64,000 nt of DNA. Origin: Molanna angustata. Its lineage: Eukaryota; Arthropoda; Insecta; Trichoptera; Molannidae. Shown piece after piece: positions 55,501-59,699 of the stretch. The position numbers and the translations under genes are program-made. Below the pieces are notes generated by a model that worked only from the letters and a program-made list of their open reading frames with translations, had not been told where the DNA came from and made no database searches. Positions within the stretch are counted from its first letter, which is position 1. Each line of letters begins with the position of its first letter. The stretch is taken from positions 5,541,929 through 5,605,928 of the forward strand of contig OY754978.1 of NCBI GenBank assembly GCA_963576475.1, given 5' to 3'.

Positions 55501-56119
55501 TTAATGGAAACAAAACAGTAATTATTAAAAGGAAACAAAATAGTGATTATTAAAAGGAAACAAAACAGTTATTATTAAATGGAAAGAAAACAGTAATTAT
55601 TAAAAGGAAACAAATCAGTGATTATTAAAAGGAAACAAAACAGTAATTATTATTAAAAGGAAACAAAACGGTAATTATTAAAAGGAAACAAATCAGTTAT
55701 TATTAAAAGGAAACAAAACAGTTATTATTAAAAGGAAACAAAACAGTAATTATCAATAGGAAACAAAATTAATAATTTTTAAAAGGAAACACATCAGTTA
55801 TTATTAAAAGGAAACAAAACAGTTATTATTAAAAGGAAACAAAACAGTAATTATTAGAAGGAATAATAAATTGTCATTTTGGACATGTTGCCCTTTATAA
55901 CTCGGGTATTCAAATAGCCTGACTTATAATTTAATTCCTTTTTAATATTTTTCAGGTGAAACAAACGTATCAAGCGAGGTCTCCCTTTGTCAGTTGGGCA
56001 GCGAGCGTCCCCCCTCCCTTCCCCTGGCATTGCCTCGTCCCCCCCTCCCCCTGCACGACTCCAGAGAGAATCCATCCCCATCCTCGGCGCAACCACCCAA
56101 CTCCGAGACCATGTGCTAA
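7334..56119 (+). CDS. Trpm: TRPM cation channel (3'-most ~1380 residues; 5' exons outside window)
   Basis: Exons at 7334-7520, 10091-10349, 12925-13111, 13931-14120, 14490-14701, 16015-16173, 22108-22287, 22954-23111, 24140-24330, 24900-25045, 25851-26072 or 26650-26871, 29719-29952, 30430-30552, 31255-31458, 32223-32426, 34082-34319, 35972-36068, 46029-46156, 47659-47797, 49438-49656, 52891-53049, 54588-54730 and 55956-56119. Lengths sum to 4143 nt with every phase matching. The product is a tetrameric, Ca2+/Mg2+/Zn2+-permeable plasma-membrane channel by family knowledge. It shows TRPM homology regions, S1-S6, a YGEVFA filter, a TRP helix, a coiled coil and a Ser/Pro-rich tail without a kinase, which makes it TRPM1/3-like. 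Upstream residues are absent from the window. Splice ends are read by eye and a few donors (GTTACT, GTTCGT, GTTAAA) are weak. Confidence 0.95.
7852..9500 (-). mobile_element. CR1-like LINE, 5'-truncated, interrupted by a satellite array
   Basis: An (attt)n end at 7852 and minus-strand peptides [20 protein letters not shown] (8160-8363) and [20 protein letters not shown] (9237-9497) match the C-terminal end of the LINE at 16690-18655. Between them lies the 79-bp array. Only the 3' part is present and the frame is broken. Confidence 0.78.
8408..9340. repeat. Tandem array, 79-bp unit, about 12 copies
   Basis: The block 'tgttacgacgatctcgtatc' recurs at 8441, 8520, 8599, 8678, 8757, 8836, 8915, 8994, 9075, 9154, 9235 and 9314. 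Spacing is 79 bp, with two 81-bp units that have one extra TA. Units are near identical. Each carries part of the LINE's own coding sequence. Confidence 0.95.
10091..10349 (+). CDS. Trpm: Trpm exon: TRPM homology region
   Basis: Encodes [20 protein letters not shown] and [20 protein letters not shown], then ends [11 protein letters not shown]. Acceptor is TTCTTCAG, donor ATAG|GTAAAT, entering phase 1 and leaving phase 2. Confidence 0.94.
10423..11766 (+). pseudogene. RTE-like LINE reverse transcriptase, degenerate
   Basis: Starts at RT block '[18 protein letters not shown]', continues through [28 protein letters not shown], then after frame breaks [20 protein letters not shown] and [10 protein letters not shown], where the catalytic YADD is YADN. 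It ends in the RGRPP-like tail ([14 protein letters not shown]). It lacks the endonuclease part. It is intronic to Trpm. Confidence 0.85.
11850..12120 (-). mobile_element. LINE 3' fragment, same family as 33265-33660
   Basis: Shares with 33265-33660 a 'catctcatacatgc'-like block, a 'tttcaaaatacca' block and a 'cattctttct...caaaccgcctt' block in the same order. Minus-strand RT tail, heavily decayed. Confidence 0.5.
12120..12800 (-). mobile_element. LINE 3' fragments
   Basis: An (attt)n end at 12124-12138 and, at 12564-12755, a minus-strand peptide with [20 protein letters not shown] and [14 protein letters not shown], typical of the RTE-type reverse transcriptase C-terminus. Several stops. 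Confidence 0.6.
12925..13111 (+). CDS. Trpm: Trpm exon: linker of homology regions
   Basis: Encodes [20 protein letters not shown] to FDYPFNELL. The central part is not conserved with vertebrate TRPMs and the ends are. Acceptor TTTTTAG, donor CTG|GTAAGA, phase 2 to phase 0. Confidence 0.9.
13931..14120 (+). CDS. Trpm: Trpm exon: homology region
   Basis: Encodes [20 protein letters not shown] and [20 protein letters not shown], matching the TRPM helical repeats. Acceptor TTTTGCAG, donor AAAG|GTAGGC, leaves in phase 1. Confidence 0.94.
14490..14701 (+). CDS. Trpm: Trpm exon: homology region end
   Basis: Encodes [20 protein letters not shown] and ends [16 protein letters not shown]. Acceptor TTTTTTAG. 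The donor is AAG|GTAATT after a complete codon (phase 0). Confidence 0.94.
14785..15000 (+). mobile_element. RTE-like LINE tail
   Basis: Reads [11 protein letters not shown] then [12 protein letters not shown] and a (gat)n end, a common 3' end of RTE-like LINEs. Stop codons interrupt it. Confidence 0.5.
15055..15960 (-). mobile_element. Jockey/CR1-like LINE 3' end
   Basis: A 141-codon minus-strand ORF (15377-15802) with [31 protein letters not shown] and [19 protein letters not shown], the post-RT region of non-LTR elements. The 3' end is at the T-rich tract near 15060. A 3'-end relative lies at 44156-44300. Confidence 0.75.
16015..16173 (+). CDS. Trpm: Trpm exon: pre-S1 helix and acidic linker
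   Basis: [20 protein letters not shown], then an acidic stretch rich in Glu ending NPDAE. Donor GAG|GTTACT is weak. Both ends are phase 0, so the optional exon at 19458-19520 can be inserted without breaking frame. Confidence 0.88.
16574..16714 (+). repeat. Dispersed repeat R1 copy
   Basis: The best-preserved copy: catcacggcatatcccacag, a cgacaggtgtgcattacc block, and attcagaatgggtggtgaac. It sits directly 5' to the LINE at 16690. Confidence 0.6.
16690..18655 (+). pseudogene. CR1/Jockey-like LINE reverse transcriptase, one frameshift
   Basis: RT motifs are largely preserved: [57 protein letters not shown] and the catalytic [10 protein letters not shown]. The first frame stops at 17735. The C-terminal part resumes one frame over from about 17755 to 18375 ([13 protein letters not shown] ... 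[10 protein letters not shown]). The 3' end is a (taaa)n tail near 18640-18655. No endonuclease domain is present, so it is 5'-truncated. This is the reference copy for 7852-9500 and 46257-46500. Confidence 0.88.
18893..19090 (-). mobile_element. SINE family B (tRNA-derived)
   Basis: In reverse: a tRNA-like head 'ccgtggcacagttggtaag', an internal B-box (gggcgcgattccc-like), then a body ending caccttgcgcagggtgcaag and a (tta)n tail. Relatives at 28102-28271, 31594-31812 and 48345-48560. Confidence 0.8.
19458..19520 (+). CDS. Trpm: Candidate Trpm cassette exon, 21 codons
   Basis: Flanked by TTTCCTCAG and AAG|GTATAT, 63 nt, phase 0 at both ends. It would insert [20 protein letters not shown] plus a Lys between the acidic linker and the exon at 22108. 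The peptide is basic and has a consensus-like basophilic kinase site (RRKSIS). The open frame, splice signals and phase support it. I have no homology proof, so it is a prediction. Confidence 0.5.
19890..20117 (+). mobile_element. SINE family A (tRNA-derived)
   Basis: The tRNA-like head has an A-box-like tggctcagttggttgg and B-box gggttcgattccc. The body has 'ttcagtctggatctgtgaga' and the end has a (taaa)n tail. The anticodon-loop position reads GCT, but the anticodon stem is broken, so this is not a tRNA gene. Copies: 37423-37650, 41028-41250, 48640-48846, 55146-55345, 56705-56906. Confidence 0.85.
20120..22107. other. AT-rich Trpm intron sequence
   Basis: Very AT-rich. I see no exon, transposon ORF or strong repeat until the acceptor at 22101-22107. 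Confidence 0.5.
22108..22287 (+). CDS. Trpm: Trpm exon: pre-S1 region
   Basis: Encodes [20 protein letters not shown] and ends [21 protein letters not shown], the conserved segment leading into S1. Acceptor ATTTCAG, donor TCG|GTAATA, phase 0. Confidence 0.93.
22565..22935 (-). mobile_element. CR1-like LINE C-terminal fragment
   Basis: A minus-strand peptide with [20 protein letters not shown] and [20 protein letters not shown], the conserved end of CR1/Jockey RT polyproteins. A (tatt)n tract at 22571-22600 marks its 3' end. Confidence 0.7.
22954..23111 (+). CDS. Trpm: Trpm exon: S1 and S2
   Basis: S1 is [19 protein letters not shown]2 is [19 protein letters not shown]. Acceptor GCTTTCAG, donor TTAG|GTATAT, leaving in phase 2. 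Confidence 0.95.
23190..23630 (+). mobile_element. L2/CR1-like LINE 3' end
   Basis: Translates to [20 protein letters not shown] and [20 protein letters not shown], then the 3' UTR ends 'ggcgctatataaatcatcc', which resembles the L2-clade 3' terminus. Only the last ~100 codons remain. Confidence 0.75.
24140..24330 (+). CDS. Trpm: Trpm exon: S3 and S4
   Basis: [20 protein letters not shown] begins S3. [20 protein letters not shown] forms S4 and, as usual for TRPMs, has few basic charges. Acceptor CTTTCCAG, donor TTAG|GTAAGT, leaving in phase 1. Confidence 0.95.
24614..24869. mobile_element. Inverted-repeat element (MITE-like), 256 bp
   Basis: Arms 24614-24656 and 24827-24869 are complementary over 43 bp with one mismatch. 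Weaker complementarity continues to about 70 bp. The inner part is non-coding. The right arm ends 30 bp before the S5 exon. Confidence 0.8.
24900..25045 (+). CDS. Trpm: Trpm exon: S4-S5 linker and S5
   Basis: [14 protein letters not shown] is the linker, [20 protein letters not shown] is S5, followed by [10 protein letters not shown]. An inverted-repeat element ends only about 30 bp before this acceptor. Donor GAA|GTATGA, phase 0. Confidence 0.95.
25235..25790 (+). repeat. Degenerate repeat, three copies
   Basis: A block of about 100 bp with 'cattgccatctatgattatt' and 'aggtttgattcctgacttaa' occurs at about 25235-25350, 25550-25650 and 25680-25790. It looks like an old local duplication just upstream of pore exon a. 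Confidence 0.6.
25851..26072 (+). CDS. Trpm: Trpm pore/S6 exon, version a
   Basis: 74 codons, phase 0 to 0, acceptor GCGTCAG, donor CAG|GTGTGA. Encodes [20 protein letters not shown] with the selectivity-filter motif YGEVFA, a two-cysteine turret (Cys 22 and Cys 31 of the exon) and S6 with [20 protein letters not shown]. It can replace version b exactly. Its turret sequence is further from vertebrate TRPM1/3 than version b's. Confidence 0.93.
26170..26350. mobile_element. Foldback element family F1, copy 1
   Basis: Arms 26194-26243 and about 26281-26330 are almost perfect reverse complements containing 'acccatatcatggatataat'. It lies in the intron between pore exons a and b. A second copy is at 30775-30963. 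Confidence 0.85.
26650..26871 (+). CDS. Trpm: Trpm pore/S6 exon, version b
   Basis: 74 codons, phase 0 to 0, acceptor TTCATCCAG, donor CAG|GTCAGC. Encodes [20 protein letters not shown] then a two-cysteine turret and S6. It is 51/74 identical to version a by my count. ADDIDPPC is close to the turret of vertebrate TRPM1/3, so this looks like the ancestral-type exon. Confidence 0.94.
27174..27311. mobile_element. Foldback element, near-perfect palindrome
   Basis: Arms of about 63 bp start 'cccctagacaa' at 27175 and end with the complement at 27311. The core 'gaaaagataactcaatgtat' is exact on both arms, with a 12-base loop around cacgtg. It sits 300 bp after pore exon b. Confidence 0.85.
27312..29718. 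other. Intron after pore exon b
   Basis: AT-rich and without recognisable exons. It contains a decayed SINE B copy at 28102-28271. Confidence 0.5.
28102..28271 (+). mobile_element. SINE family B, decayed copy
   Basis: Keeps gggcgtcctgggttcgaac, 'ggctggaaaca' and the gcagggtg end of the family. The 5' tRNA half is mostly lost. Confidence 0.65.
29719..29952 (+). CDS. Trpm: Trpm exon: TRP domain
   Basis: [20 protein letters not shown] is the TRP helix and PPPLIL region. [14 protein letters not shown] ends the exon. Phase 0 to 0, so it joins either pore exon. Confidence 0.95.
30430..30552 (+). CDS. Trpm: Trpm exon: coiled coil part 1
   Basis: Encodes [20 protein letters not shown], the heptad-patterned start of the tetramerising coiled coil. 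Acceptor GTTTCAG, donor CAG|GTAAAT, phase 0. Confidence 0.92.
30775..30963. mobile_element. Foldback element family F1, copy 2
   Basis: Two arms of about 88 bp (about 30777-30863 and 30873-30961), mostly complementary. They include 'gcaagtctggtt', 'cgaaatcaaaaccc' and the F1 core shared with 26170-26350. Confidence 0.85.
31255..31458 (+). CDS. Trpm: Trpm exon: coiled coil part 2
   Basis: [20 protein letters not shown] continues the heptads, then a Ser/Ala-rich stretch ending RRFSERSE. Acceptor CTTTCAG, donor GAG|GTAATA, phase 0. Confidence 0.92.
31594..31812 (+). mobile_element. SINE family B, full-length copy
   Basis: tRNA-like head from 'gccgaccaccgtggcat', B-box-like gggtttgattccc, conserved body and a (tta)n tail. 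Confidence 0.8.
32040..32195 (+). mobile_element. RTE-like LINE tail
   Basis: Reads as a degraded reverse-transcriptase C-terminus and ends in a (gat)n tract. Only a scrap. Confidence 0.4.
32223..32426 (+). CDS. Trpm: Trpm exon: C-terminal tail with glycine run
   Basis: Starts VTSDGEGG and runs into a glycine tract encoded by a GGN repeat, then [20 protein letters not shown]. Acceptor GATTTCAG, donor AAAG|GTAAAC, phase 0. The glycine repeat may vary in length. Confidence 0.9.
33265..33660 (-). mobile_element. LINE 3' fragment with RT C-terminus
   Basis: A minus-strand peptide with [20 protein letters not shown] and [20 protein letters not shown], followed by a 3' end carrying 'tgatggtatgtatg' in reverse (33265-33290). 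The same tail ends fragments at 49060-49130, 61750-61905 and 62110-62205. Confidence 0.7.
33675..34012. mobile_element. Inverted-repeat element, gtgtccgacc termini
   Basis: Termini gtgtccgaccgaag and its exact complement cttcggtcggacac. Next to them are repeated ttcggc/gccgaa blocks. 338 bp, non-coding. It ends 69 bp before the exon at 34082. Confidence 0.8.
34082..34319 (+). CDS. Trpm: Trpm exon: C-terminal tail, acidic
   Basis: [20 protein letters not shown] and a poly-Glu run encoded by a GAA repeat. Acceptor TTTTTAG, donor AAC|GTAACT, leaving in phase 1. Confidence 0.87.
34460..34625 (+). mobile_element. SINE family C (tRNA-Thr-like)
   Basis: Decayed copy of the element at 41275-41451: 'ctgggttactaatccagtgg', B-box gaattcgaaccc, then the shared tail 'tttcgttcacatatag'. 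Confidence 0.7.
35262..35398 (-). repeat. Dispersed repeat R1 copy
   Basis: Reverse-orientation copy: gttcaccacccattttagtt, then gtaatgcacacc and cacattgtgggatatgccgg. Confidence 0.6.
35972..36068 (+). CDS. Trpm: Trpm exon: C-terminal tail
   Basis: Only 97 nt: [20 protein letters not shown] then a basic RRRHNTRR end. Acceptor CATTTCAG, donor GGAG|GTAAAA, phase 1 to 2. It is too short for simple ORF detection and is supported by phase and signals on both sides. Confidence 0.85.
36300..36850 (-). mobile_element. Decayed LINE RT fragment
   Basis: The minus-strand translation has scattered RT-tail-like pieces (for example CNILGIY) with several stops. The boundary is uncertain. Confidence 0.4.
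37423..37650 (+). mobile_element. SINE family A
   Basis: The head 'tcgtagctcagttagttagg' is followed by B-box gggtttgattccc, the family body and an A-rich end. Confidence 0.82.
38515..39125. repeat. Tandem array, about 83-bp unit, 7 copies
   Basis: Units built from aaataaataagt and tcaacaaaataaataag blocks recur about every 83 bp (near 38525, 38603, 38686, 38769, 38852, 38936, 39018 and 39101). Units vary by a few bases. Long minus-strand ORFs across it are repeat artefacts. Confidence 0.88.
39130..40350. other. AT-rich intron sequence
   Basis: No exon or repeat family recognised. The 72- and 68-codon ORFs here show no protein signal. Confidence 0.45.
40353..40500 (-). mobile_element. LINE 3' scrap
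   Basis: (ctt)n then 'gatggcgctacaacccaagt' and gggccttggcctcc, shared with 5106-5460. Confidence 0.5.
41028..41250 (+). mobile_element. SINE family A
   Basis: Complete: head 'taggccttcttggctcag', B-box gggttcgattccc, body, and end gagaagtaatgtaaaataaa. A family C SINE begins about 25 bp later. Confidence 0.85.
41275..41451 (+). mobile_element. SINE family C (tRNA-Thr-like)
   Basis: Head 'ggtggcagagcggttagcgc', anticodon arm ctggg-ttagtaa-tccag (loop anticodon AGT, Thr), B-box gagttcgaatcc. A non-tRNA body and A-rich tail follow, so it is a SINE rather than a tRNA gene. Confidence 0.8.
42490..43187. mobile_element. DNA transposon-like element with ~110-bp inverted termini
   Basis: Left 42490-42597 and right about 43076-43187 are imperfect reverse complements. 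They contain tttttatatcaatag, agataaacg and 'cgggaaaa' in matching order, and a ggcggt block. No transposase is visible. A smaller palindrome is nested at about 42740-42880. Confidence 0.75.
42740..42880. repeat. Nested palindrome, gcgagttgcat family
   Basis: Arms begin 'atgcaactcactcacatgaa' and end with the near complement gcgtgagcgagttgcat. The arm resembles a stretch at 58010-58070. Confidence 0.7.
43668..44467. mobile_element. Inverted-repeat element, gcgcgcatggaagct termini
   Basis: Starts near 'ggtaggcgcgcatggaagct' and ends with 'agcttccatgcgcgctttac'. Internal gcgcgcat blocks recur. A LINE 3' end is inserted at 44156-44300. Confidence 0.65.
44156..44300 (-). mobile_element. LINE 3' end, same family as 15055-15960
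   Basis: 'tcaaattgaagctaacaat' and catacatcaattat-agctta match the 3' end of the element at 15055. 5'-truncated to under 150 bp. Confidence 0.65.
44470..44830. mobile_element. Inverted-repeat element family G, short copy
   Basis: Ends ggtccgattgccgagtccta and 'ctaggactgtgcattcgggt'. Shares 'cagtcgctcacttaagttag' and actaaatact blocks with 53872-54526. Confidence 0.75.
45335..45509. mobile_element. Foldback element, cccctgagtcaaattg arms
   Basis: Arms of about 70 bp begin cccctgagtcaaattgaaaa and end with the complement 'ttttcaatttgactcagggg'. The middle has complementary 'tgtatgggatttga' segments. Confidence 0.82.
46029..46156 (+). CDS. Trpm: Trpm exon: C-terminal tail
   Basis: [20 protein letters not shown] to NSTDAASVH. 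Acceptor GTATTTAG, donor CATG|GTATAT, phase 2 to 1. It follows a 10-kb repeat-rich intron. Confidence 0.86.
46257..46500 (-). mobile_element. CR1-like LINE 3' end (family of 16690)
   Basis: (attt)n end then the complement of the 3' UTR seen at 18550-18620 ('cggcgggcttattgcc'-type). Severely 5'-truncated. Confidence 0.7.
46740..46990 (-). mobile_element. RTE-like LINE C-terminal fragment
   Basis: A minus-strand peptide with [20 protein letters not shown] and a [10 protein letters not shown] end, and a (ctt)n tract at its 3' side. Confidence 0.65.
47240..47500 (+). mobile_element. RTE-like LINE RT fragment
   Basis: [35 protein letters not shown], stop, then [20 protein letters not shown] and [15 protein letters not shown] in the same frame. 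A typical RT C-terminal half with at least one stop. Confidence 0.75.
47659..47797 (+). CDS. Trpm: Trpm exon: C-terminal tail, EYTSITDE motif
   Basis: Contains [20 protein letters not shown]. The EYTSITD core resembles a conserved patch in TRPM tails as I recall it. Acceptor CATTTCAG, donor CCAG|GTACAG, phase 1 to 2. Confidence 0.88.
48345..48560 (+). mobile_element. SINE family B, full-length copy
   Basis: 'gccgacccccgtggcacagt' head, B-box-like gggttagatcccc, body with 'gggctggaaacactggttag', end gcgcagggtgcaag and a (tta)n tail. Confidence 0.82.
48640..48846 (-). mobile_element. SINE family A
   Basis: Complete reverse copy: (attt)n-type tail first, 'ctcacagatccagactgaaa', B-box complement gggaatcgaatcc and the head at 'ccaactgagccacgaaggcc'. 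Confidence 0.85.
48885..49135 (+). repeat. Dispersed 250-bp repeat, copy 1
   Basis: Matches 61971-62233 nearly end to end: 'actagttgcatgtaacacat', ttttgttttctatacaac, 'gtatgtcaagataggatagt' and a (tatg)n end. Confidence 0.85.
49438..49656 (+). CDS. Trpm: Trpm exon: C-terminal tail, two possible donors
   Basis: [20 protein letters not shown], then [14 protein letters not shown]. Splicing at 49608 (GAAG|GTTCAC) or 49656 (AAAG|GTACGC) leaves the same phase 2. The longer form adds 16 residues, [16 protein letters not shown]. Without splicing the frame stops at about 49671. Confidence 0.84.
50150..51290. repeat. Tandem array, 61-bp unit, about 18 copies, two alternating variants
   Basis: 'gtggttcttacacatg' or 'gtggttcttgcacatg' recurs every 61 bp (for example 50194, 50255, 50316). 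In the right half, units with 'ttctaaaaagtaaaa' alternate with units with 'tccgaaaaagtaaaa', giving a 122-bp higher-order repeat. Confidence 0.93.
51300..52880. other. AT-rich intron sequence
   Basis: No exon seen. A small duplicated block (accaaattaccaaaaacaaa) lies at 52340-52410. Confidence 0.5.
52891..53049 (+). CDS. Trpm: Trpm exon: C-terminal tail, acidic
   Basis: [20 protein letters not shown] and [20 protein letters not shown]. Acceptor TTGTCAG, donor GAAG|GTTAAA (weak), phase 2 to 2. Confidence 0.82.
53872..54526. mobile_element. Inverted-repeat element family G, long copy
   Basis: Ends 'ggtccgaatgcagagtccta' and 'ctaggactgtgcattcgggt'. About 300 bp longer than the copy at 44470-44830. 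The extra centre holds an 81-codon ORF (54042-54287) with no recognised domain. It ends 61 bp before the exon at 54588. Confidence 0.75.
54588..54730 (+). CDS. Trpm: Trpm exon: C-terminal tail
   Basis: [20 protein letters not shown] then a Gly/Pro/Ser stretch ending VRQSS. RRASAF is another basophilic kinase-like site. Acceptor TTTTCAG, donor TCAG|GTTTGT, phase 2 to 1. Confidence 0.85.
55146..55345 (+). mobile_element. SINE family A, 5'-truncated
   Basis: Begins at the B-box (cccgggttcgattcccgg) and keeps the full body and a (taaa)n tail. Confidence 0.8.
55423..55866. repeat. Tandem array, about 25-bp unit, about 17 copies
   Basis: 'attattaaaaggaaacaaa' with cag(t)ta(a) repeats every 24-26 bp. 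Purine-rich on the plus strand, it ends 90 bp before the last coding exon. Confidence 0.92.
55956..56119 (+). CDS. Trpm: Trpm last coding exon and stop
   Basis: [20 protein letters not shown], a proline-rich run, then NSETMC and TAA at 56117-56119. Acceptor TTTTTCAG, phase 1. GC-rich against its flanks. Confidence 0.87.
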
Positions 56120-56640
56120 CTATAATATTATGTGTAGAGATAACAGCAACGCCCATAGACTGTAAACACTAACCAACGAAACTACCACACTAACTGCAAT
56201 GTGCCGATACATCTTCTAGTGCTGATAGAATCTATGTGCTTAAAAAAATGGCCGCATTTGGAAAGTGTTGAGATGAAAACTTTTACAAACGTGTCACTAA
56301 TATAATATTTATTTGTGATTTGTTTTGAAATTATAATTTGTTTTTCAATGAAGTTTTAAAATATTATGTTCTTGCTCGTAATCAGCACAAATAAATATTT
56401 CTGACATTCACAAAAATTACAGTAGGTATGTTAAATGATTTCAATTTTTCATTTAAAAGAAATATTTTTTTAACCTATCAACAATTGAATCTCAAGACAT
56501 ATGTTCATGGTTTTGCGAAAATGACATTTTGTTAAAAAAATAACAACCCCTGAAATCTTAAATTATCTGAATCAAAGTTTTTTAGTTGGTACTTCCTACT
56601 GTTATCTTATTCTATATGAATTTATAATTGAAATAAAAAA
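56120..56640 (+). other. Trpm: Trpm 3' UTR with poly(A) signals
   Basis: AATAAA occurs at 56390-56395 and again at 56632-56637, both plausible cleavage signals after the stop at 56119. Which is used cannot be told from the sequence. Confidence 0.5.
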
Positions 56641-56704
56641 GTATAACTTGACAAACAAATTGATTCACGCCTAAATATGTTTAAGAAAACTTTGTTTTTT
56701 TTTA

Positions 56705-56906
56705 ACAGGTACTATGTCTGTACTAGGTATATCATATTTCAAATATTTATATGCAACCAATAATATGTTGCCCCATTCTTGCGACTGTGATTTCAATAGT
56801 CTCACAAATCCAGTCTGAAACCACAGTTGAAAACTGTGTCTGGGAATCGAACCCAAGACATTTGGCTCAAGATTCAAATATTTAACTAACAGGCACGAAA
56901 GCCGGC
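56705..56906 (-). mobile_element. SINE family A, decayed
   Basis: Reverse copy with the B-box complement gggaatcgaaccc and head 'gcacgaaagccggc'. About the oldest copy in the window. Confidence 0.7.
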
Positions 56907-57887
56907 TTCTTCGATTATATGAAAGATATATGCATATATTATTCTCGGTTTTTATTACACGCAACATAAAAAAATAATTTCTTTTTGAGGTGAATGATTT
57001 CAAAGAATGCTACAAAGTGGCCTGTACTGCCAGATATTTAATTTACCGAAATCTATAACGAAACAGCATATTTCTAGAGCAAAACCGTCCAAATTTAACC
57101 TTTCGATGTTCTAGTAAATAATATACTTATCACAAATATAGTAGGTATATACCGTAATATATATTGTGAAAAATTAAATTACTCAATTGCATCTCAGAAA
57201 CAATATATGGCATACATATACCAATTCATCAATTTATTTATGCCAAAAATAGTTATAATTTTTTATATATGATCTACACAATGCATATATTCATTAAGTG
57301 TAGTTTTTATTAAGAAAATTTGTACTTAAAAAAGCAATTGTATTAGAACCTCAAATTTATGTTTTTGTGAGAAGCTGATAAAAAATAATGTGATGAAACT
57401 AAAATATAATTATATGAAGCAATTATGTTACTTAATAAATATATCGTTACTACTTAATTTTGTAAAACAAAAACTGTTTAACTTTTATGATATTTTATTC
57501 TCAATTAATTGTTGTCAACAGCGAAATAATACTTTAAATTAAGTATACTTATTATTGTTTTTTTTTAAAAACACATTTTTTATGTGTTTCTGAGATGCTG
57601 TTTTATGAAAACTGTATTACTAATGTCAATATTTTTATACTCTGCTAAATATTTTGTAATATTATTCATGTTTTAAAAAATATTTATTATAAATAATCTT
57701 TGGTTCTAACTTAGCGATCTCAAGAAGAATCTAAAGTAATATGTAGATTTAAACTTGTATACTTAACTATAAAACCATTGAGGTATATCTGTGTGTTGTA
57801 ATTAATTTCAACTAATACCTATGATTCAAACATGCAAAGAGGGACATATCTGAATTAAATTTTTCTATGACATTTAGTTATATTGTG

Positions 57888-58525
57888 AATTCACTATAGT
57901 AACTTCTTTTGTGTTGGTAAGCTTGCATAGTTTACAATCGGATAACCTAGTCTTCACACAAGCTTCACACCATTTTTGTAAACCTAACCTACAAAAGTTT
58001 GGTAAAAATAGGTAGGTTAGGTTCGTTTGTAGTTATAATTGCGACTGGCGTGAGCCAGTTGCATTATATATTTAAAAAAAGTAACTAAAATATTAAAATA
58101 AATGACTAAATTGGTAGTTTTACCAAACTTTTGTAGGTTATGTTTAAAAAAAATGGTGTGAAGCTATCCTTTACAATCAAGAGAATTTTGTTCTGTGGAG
58201 TTGCTAACATTTTAAATATTTCGCTACTCTTTAAATTTACATTTATTTAAATTTTCATTTTTTTCTTTTATTTTTTTTTTTATTTTAATTTGCTACGCTT
58301 TATAGATAAATTTAAGATTCATTTGATTGTTTTAGGGGTATGTCAAAAAACATCTTTTAATATTCTTACTTTGTGTCAAATATTACAGAAATAATTTATC
58401 CAACTTAGCGTTATCTATATATTGTCACAACTGGAAGGAAAATTTTGGTTTCTTACATTTGACAACACTAAAATATCTTAACAACACAAAATCACAACAG
58501 GAATTACTATAGTGAACGCACTATA
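57888..58525. mobile_element. Probable inverted-repeat element
   Basis: The end 'gtgaattcactatagtaact' faces its near complement 'attactatagtgaacgcact'. Inside is a second inverted pair, 'ctacaaaagtttggtaaaa' near 57990 and its complement near 58120. No coding content. Confidence 0.5.
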
Positions 58526-59699
58526 AGGATCTTTCTCACATTTTAAATGTAAATCTTTTGAATTAAAAATTTTTTTTTTTATATAGGTTCTATTTTTAAA
58601 TGTAAGATATGGAATTATACAAATTGTAAAACTTATTTGCGTAGTCATAAGTGGATTGAGAAAATATTTTTAAAATCATTAATAATATTAGATTATTATC
58701 TATTTAATCATGGAAGTCCACAAAAAATGCTATCTCATTCGTTATACTTAATCAAAATAATATTTTTTTTATTTCTCATAAACATAATAAAATAAAAACA
58801 AAACTTTTCTTATATTTTATGAAAAGTAATTAAAAATCTTAAAGTGATAAATTCTAGTTACACGAGCGGAGAATTTTAAATAAAAAGAACTGATTGAACT
58901 CAGATAGCCTCACTACTATATGACTCAATGGTTTTCAACTTATTTTAAATGTTCTAAAATAATATATGTTCAGCTTTTAATGACAAATTCTTTGAGACAG
59001 AATTGTGTGATATGTTGTACTTAGATTTATTGTTTAGTTTAACTATAAAATAAACATTAACACAAATAAGGGACCATGAGACGTGTCCCTGGCTTGCTTA
59101 TTAAATATCTGTAGTATTTGATTATTAAAATTGAATTCAAATTGTTCACATGATGCATTATCAAAGGTTATTCTTTTGGTCAGTCGCAAAAGATGTTTTT
59201 TATGTGCGGTTTTAAAAATGAAGTATACTTTAATTTACAAAAAATATTAATTGCAGTATCACTGTGTCAATTAAGAATCGTATCTAATATTTTGTTGATT
59301 TACAGGTAAATCTGTAGTTTTGTACAATTAGCATTTCTGTATTTTTCTTGAAATGAGTTGATTTTTTGATAGTGTGAAAAATTTACATGTTCATGCAGTT
59401 GCTCCTTCTTAAAGTTATTAATATTTATCTTTAACTAGATAACTTTATGAAAAAAATGTTTATAGGTACAAAAGAGAAAGGCAATCGTGGTTTCACTGGG
59501 TTCATGAATCCAGGCCCACGAGCACAGGCGACCAGAGTACCAGCCAGAACAGGTGAGCCACATGGGCTTGCGACCATGTATGCGGGATTAAGGGGCCCCT
59601 TTATGACTCAAGTCACGCTCACCACTCACTCACCGATCTCCGACTGATACTCCACTCCCCTGCGCAACCAAATCCAATAGGATGCGGATAGTGCTGCTT

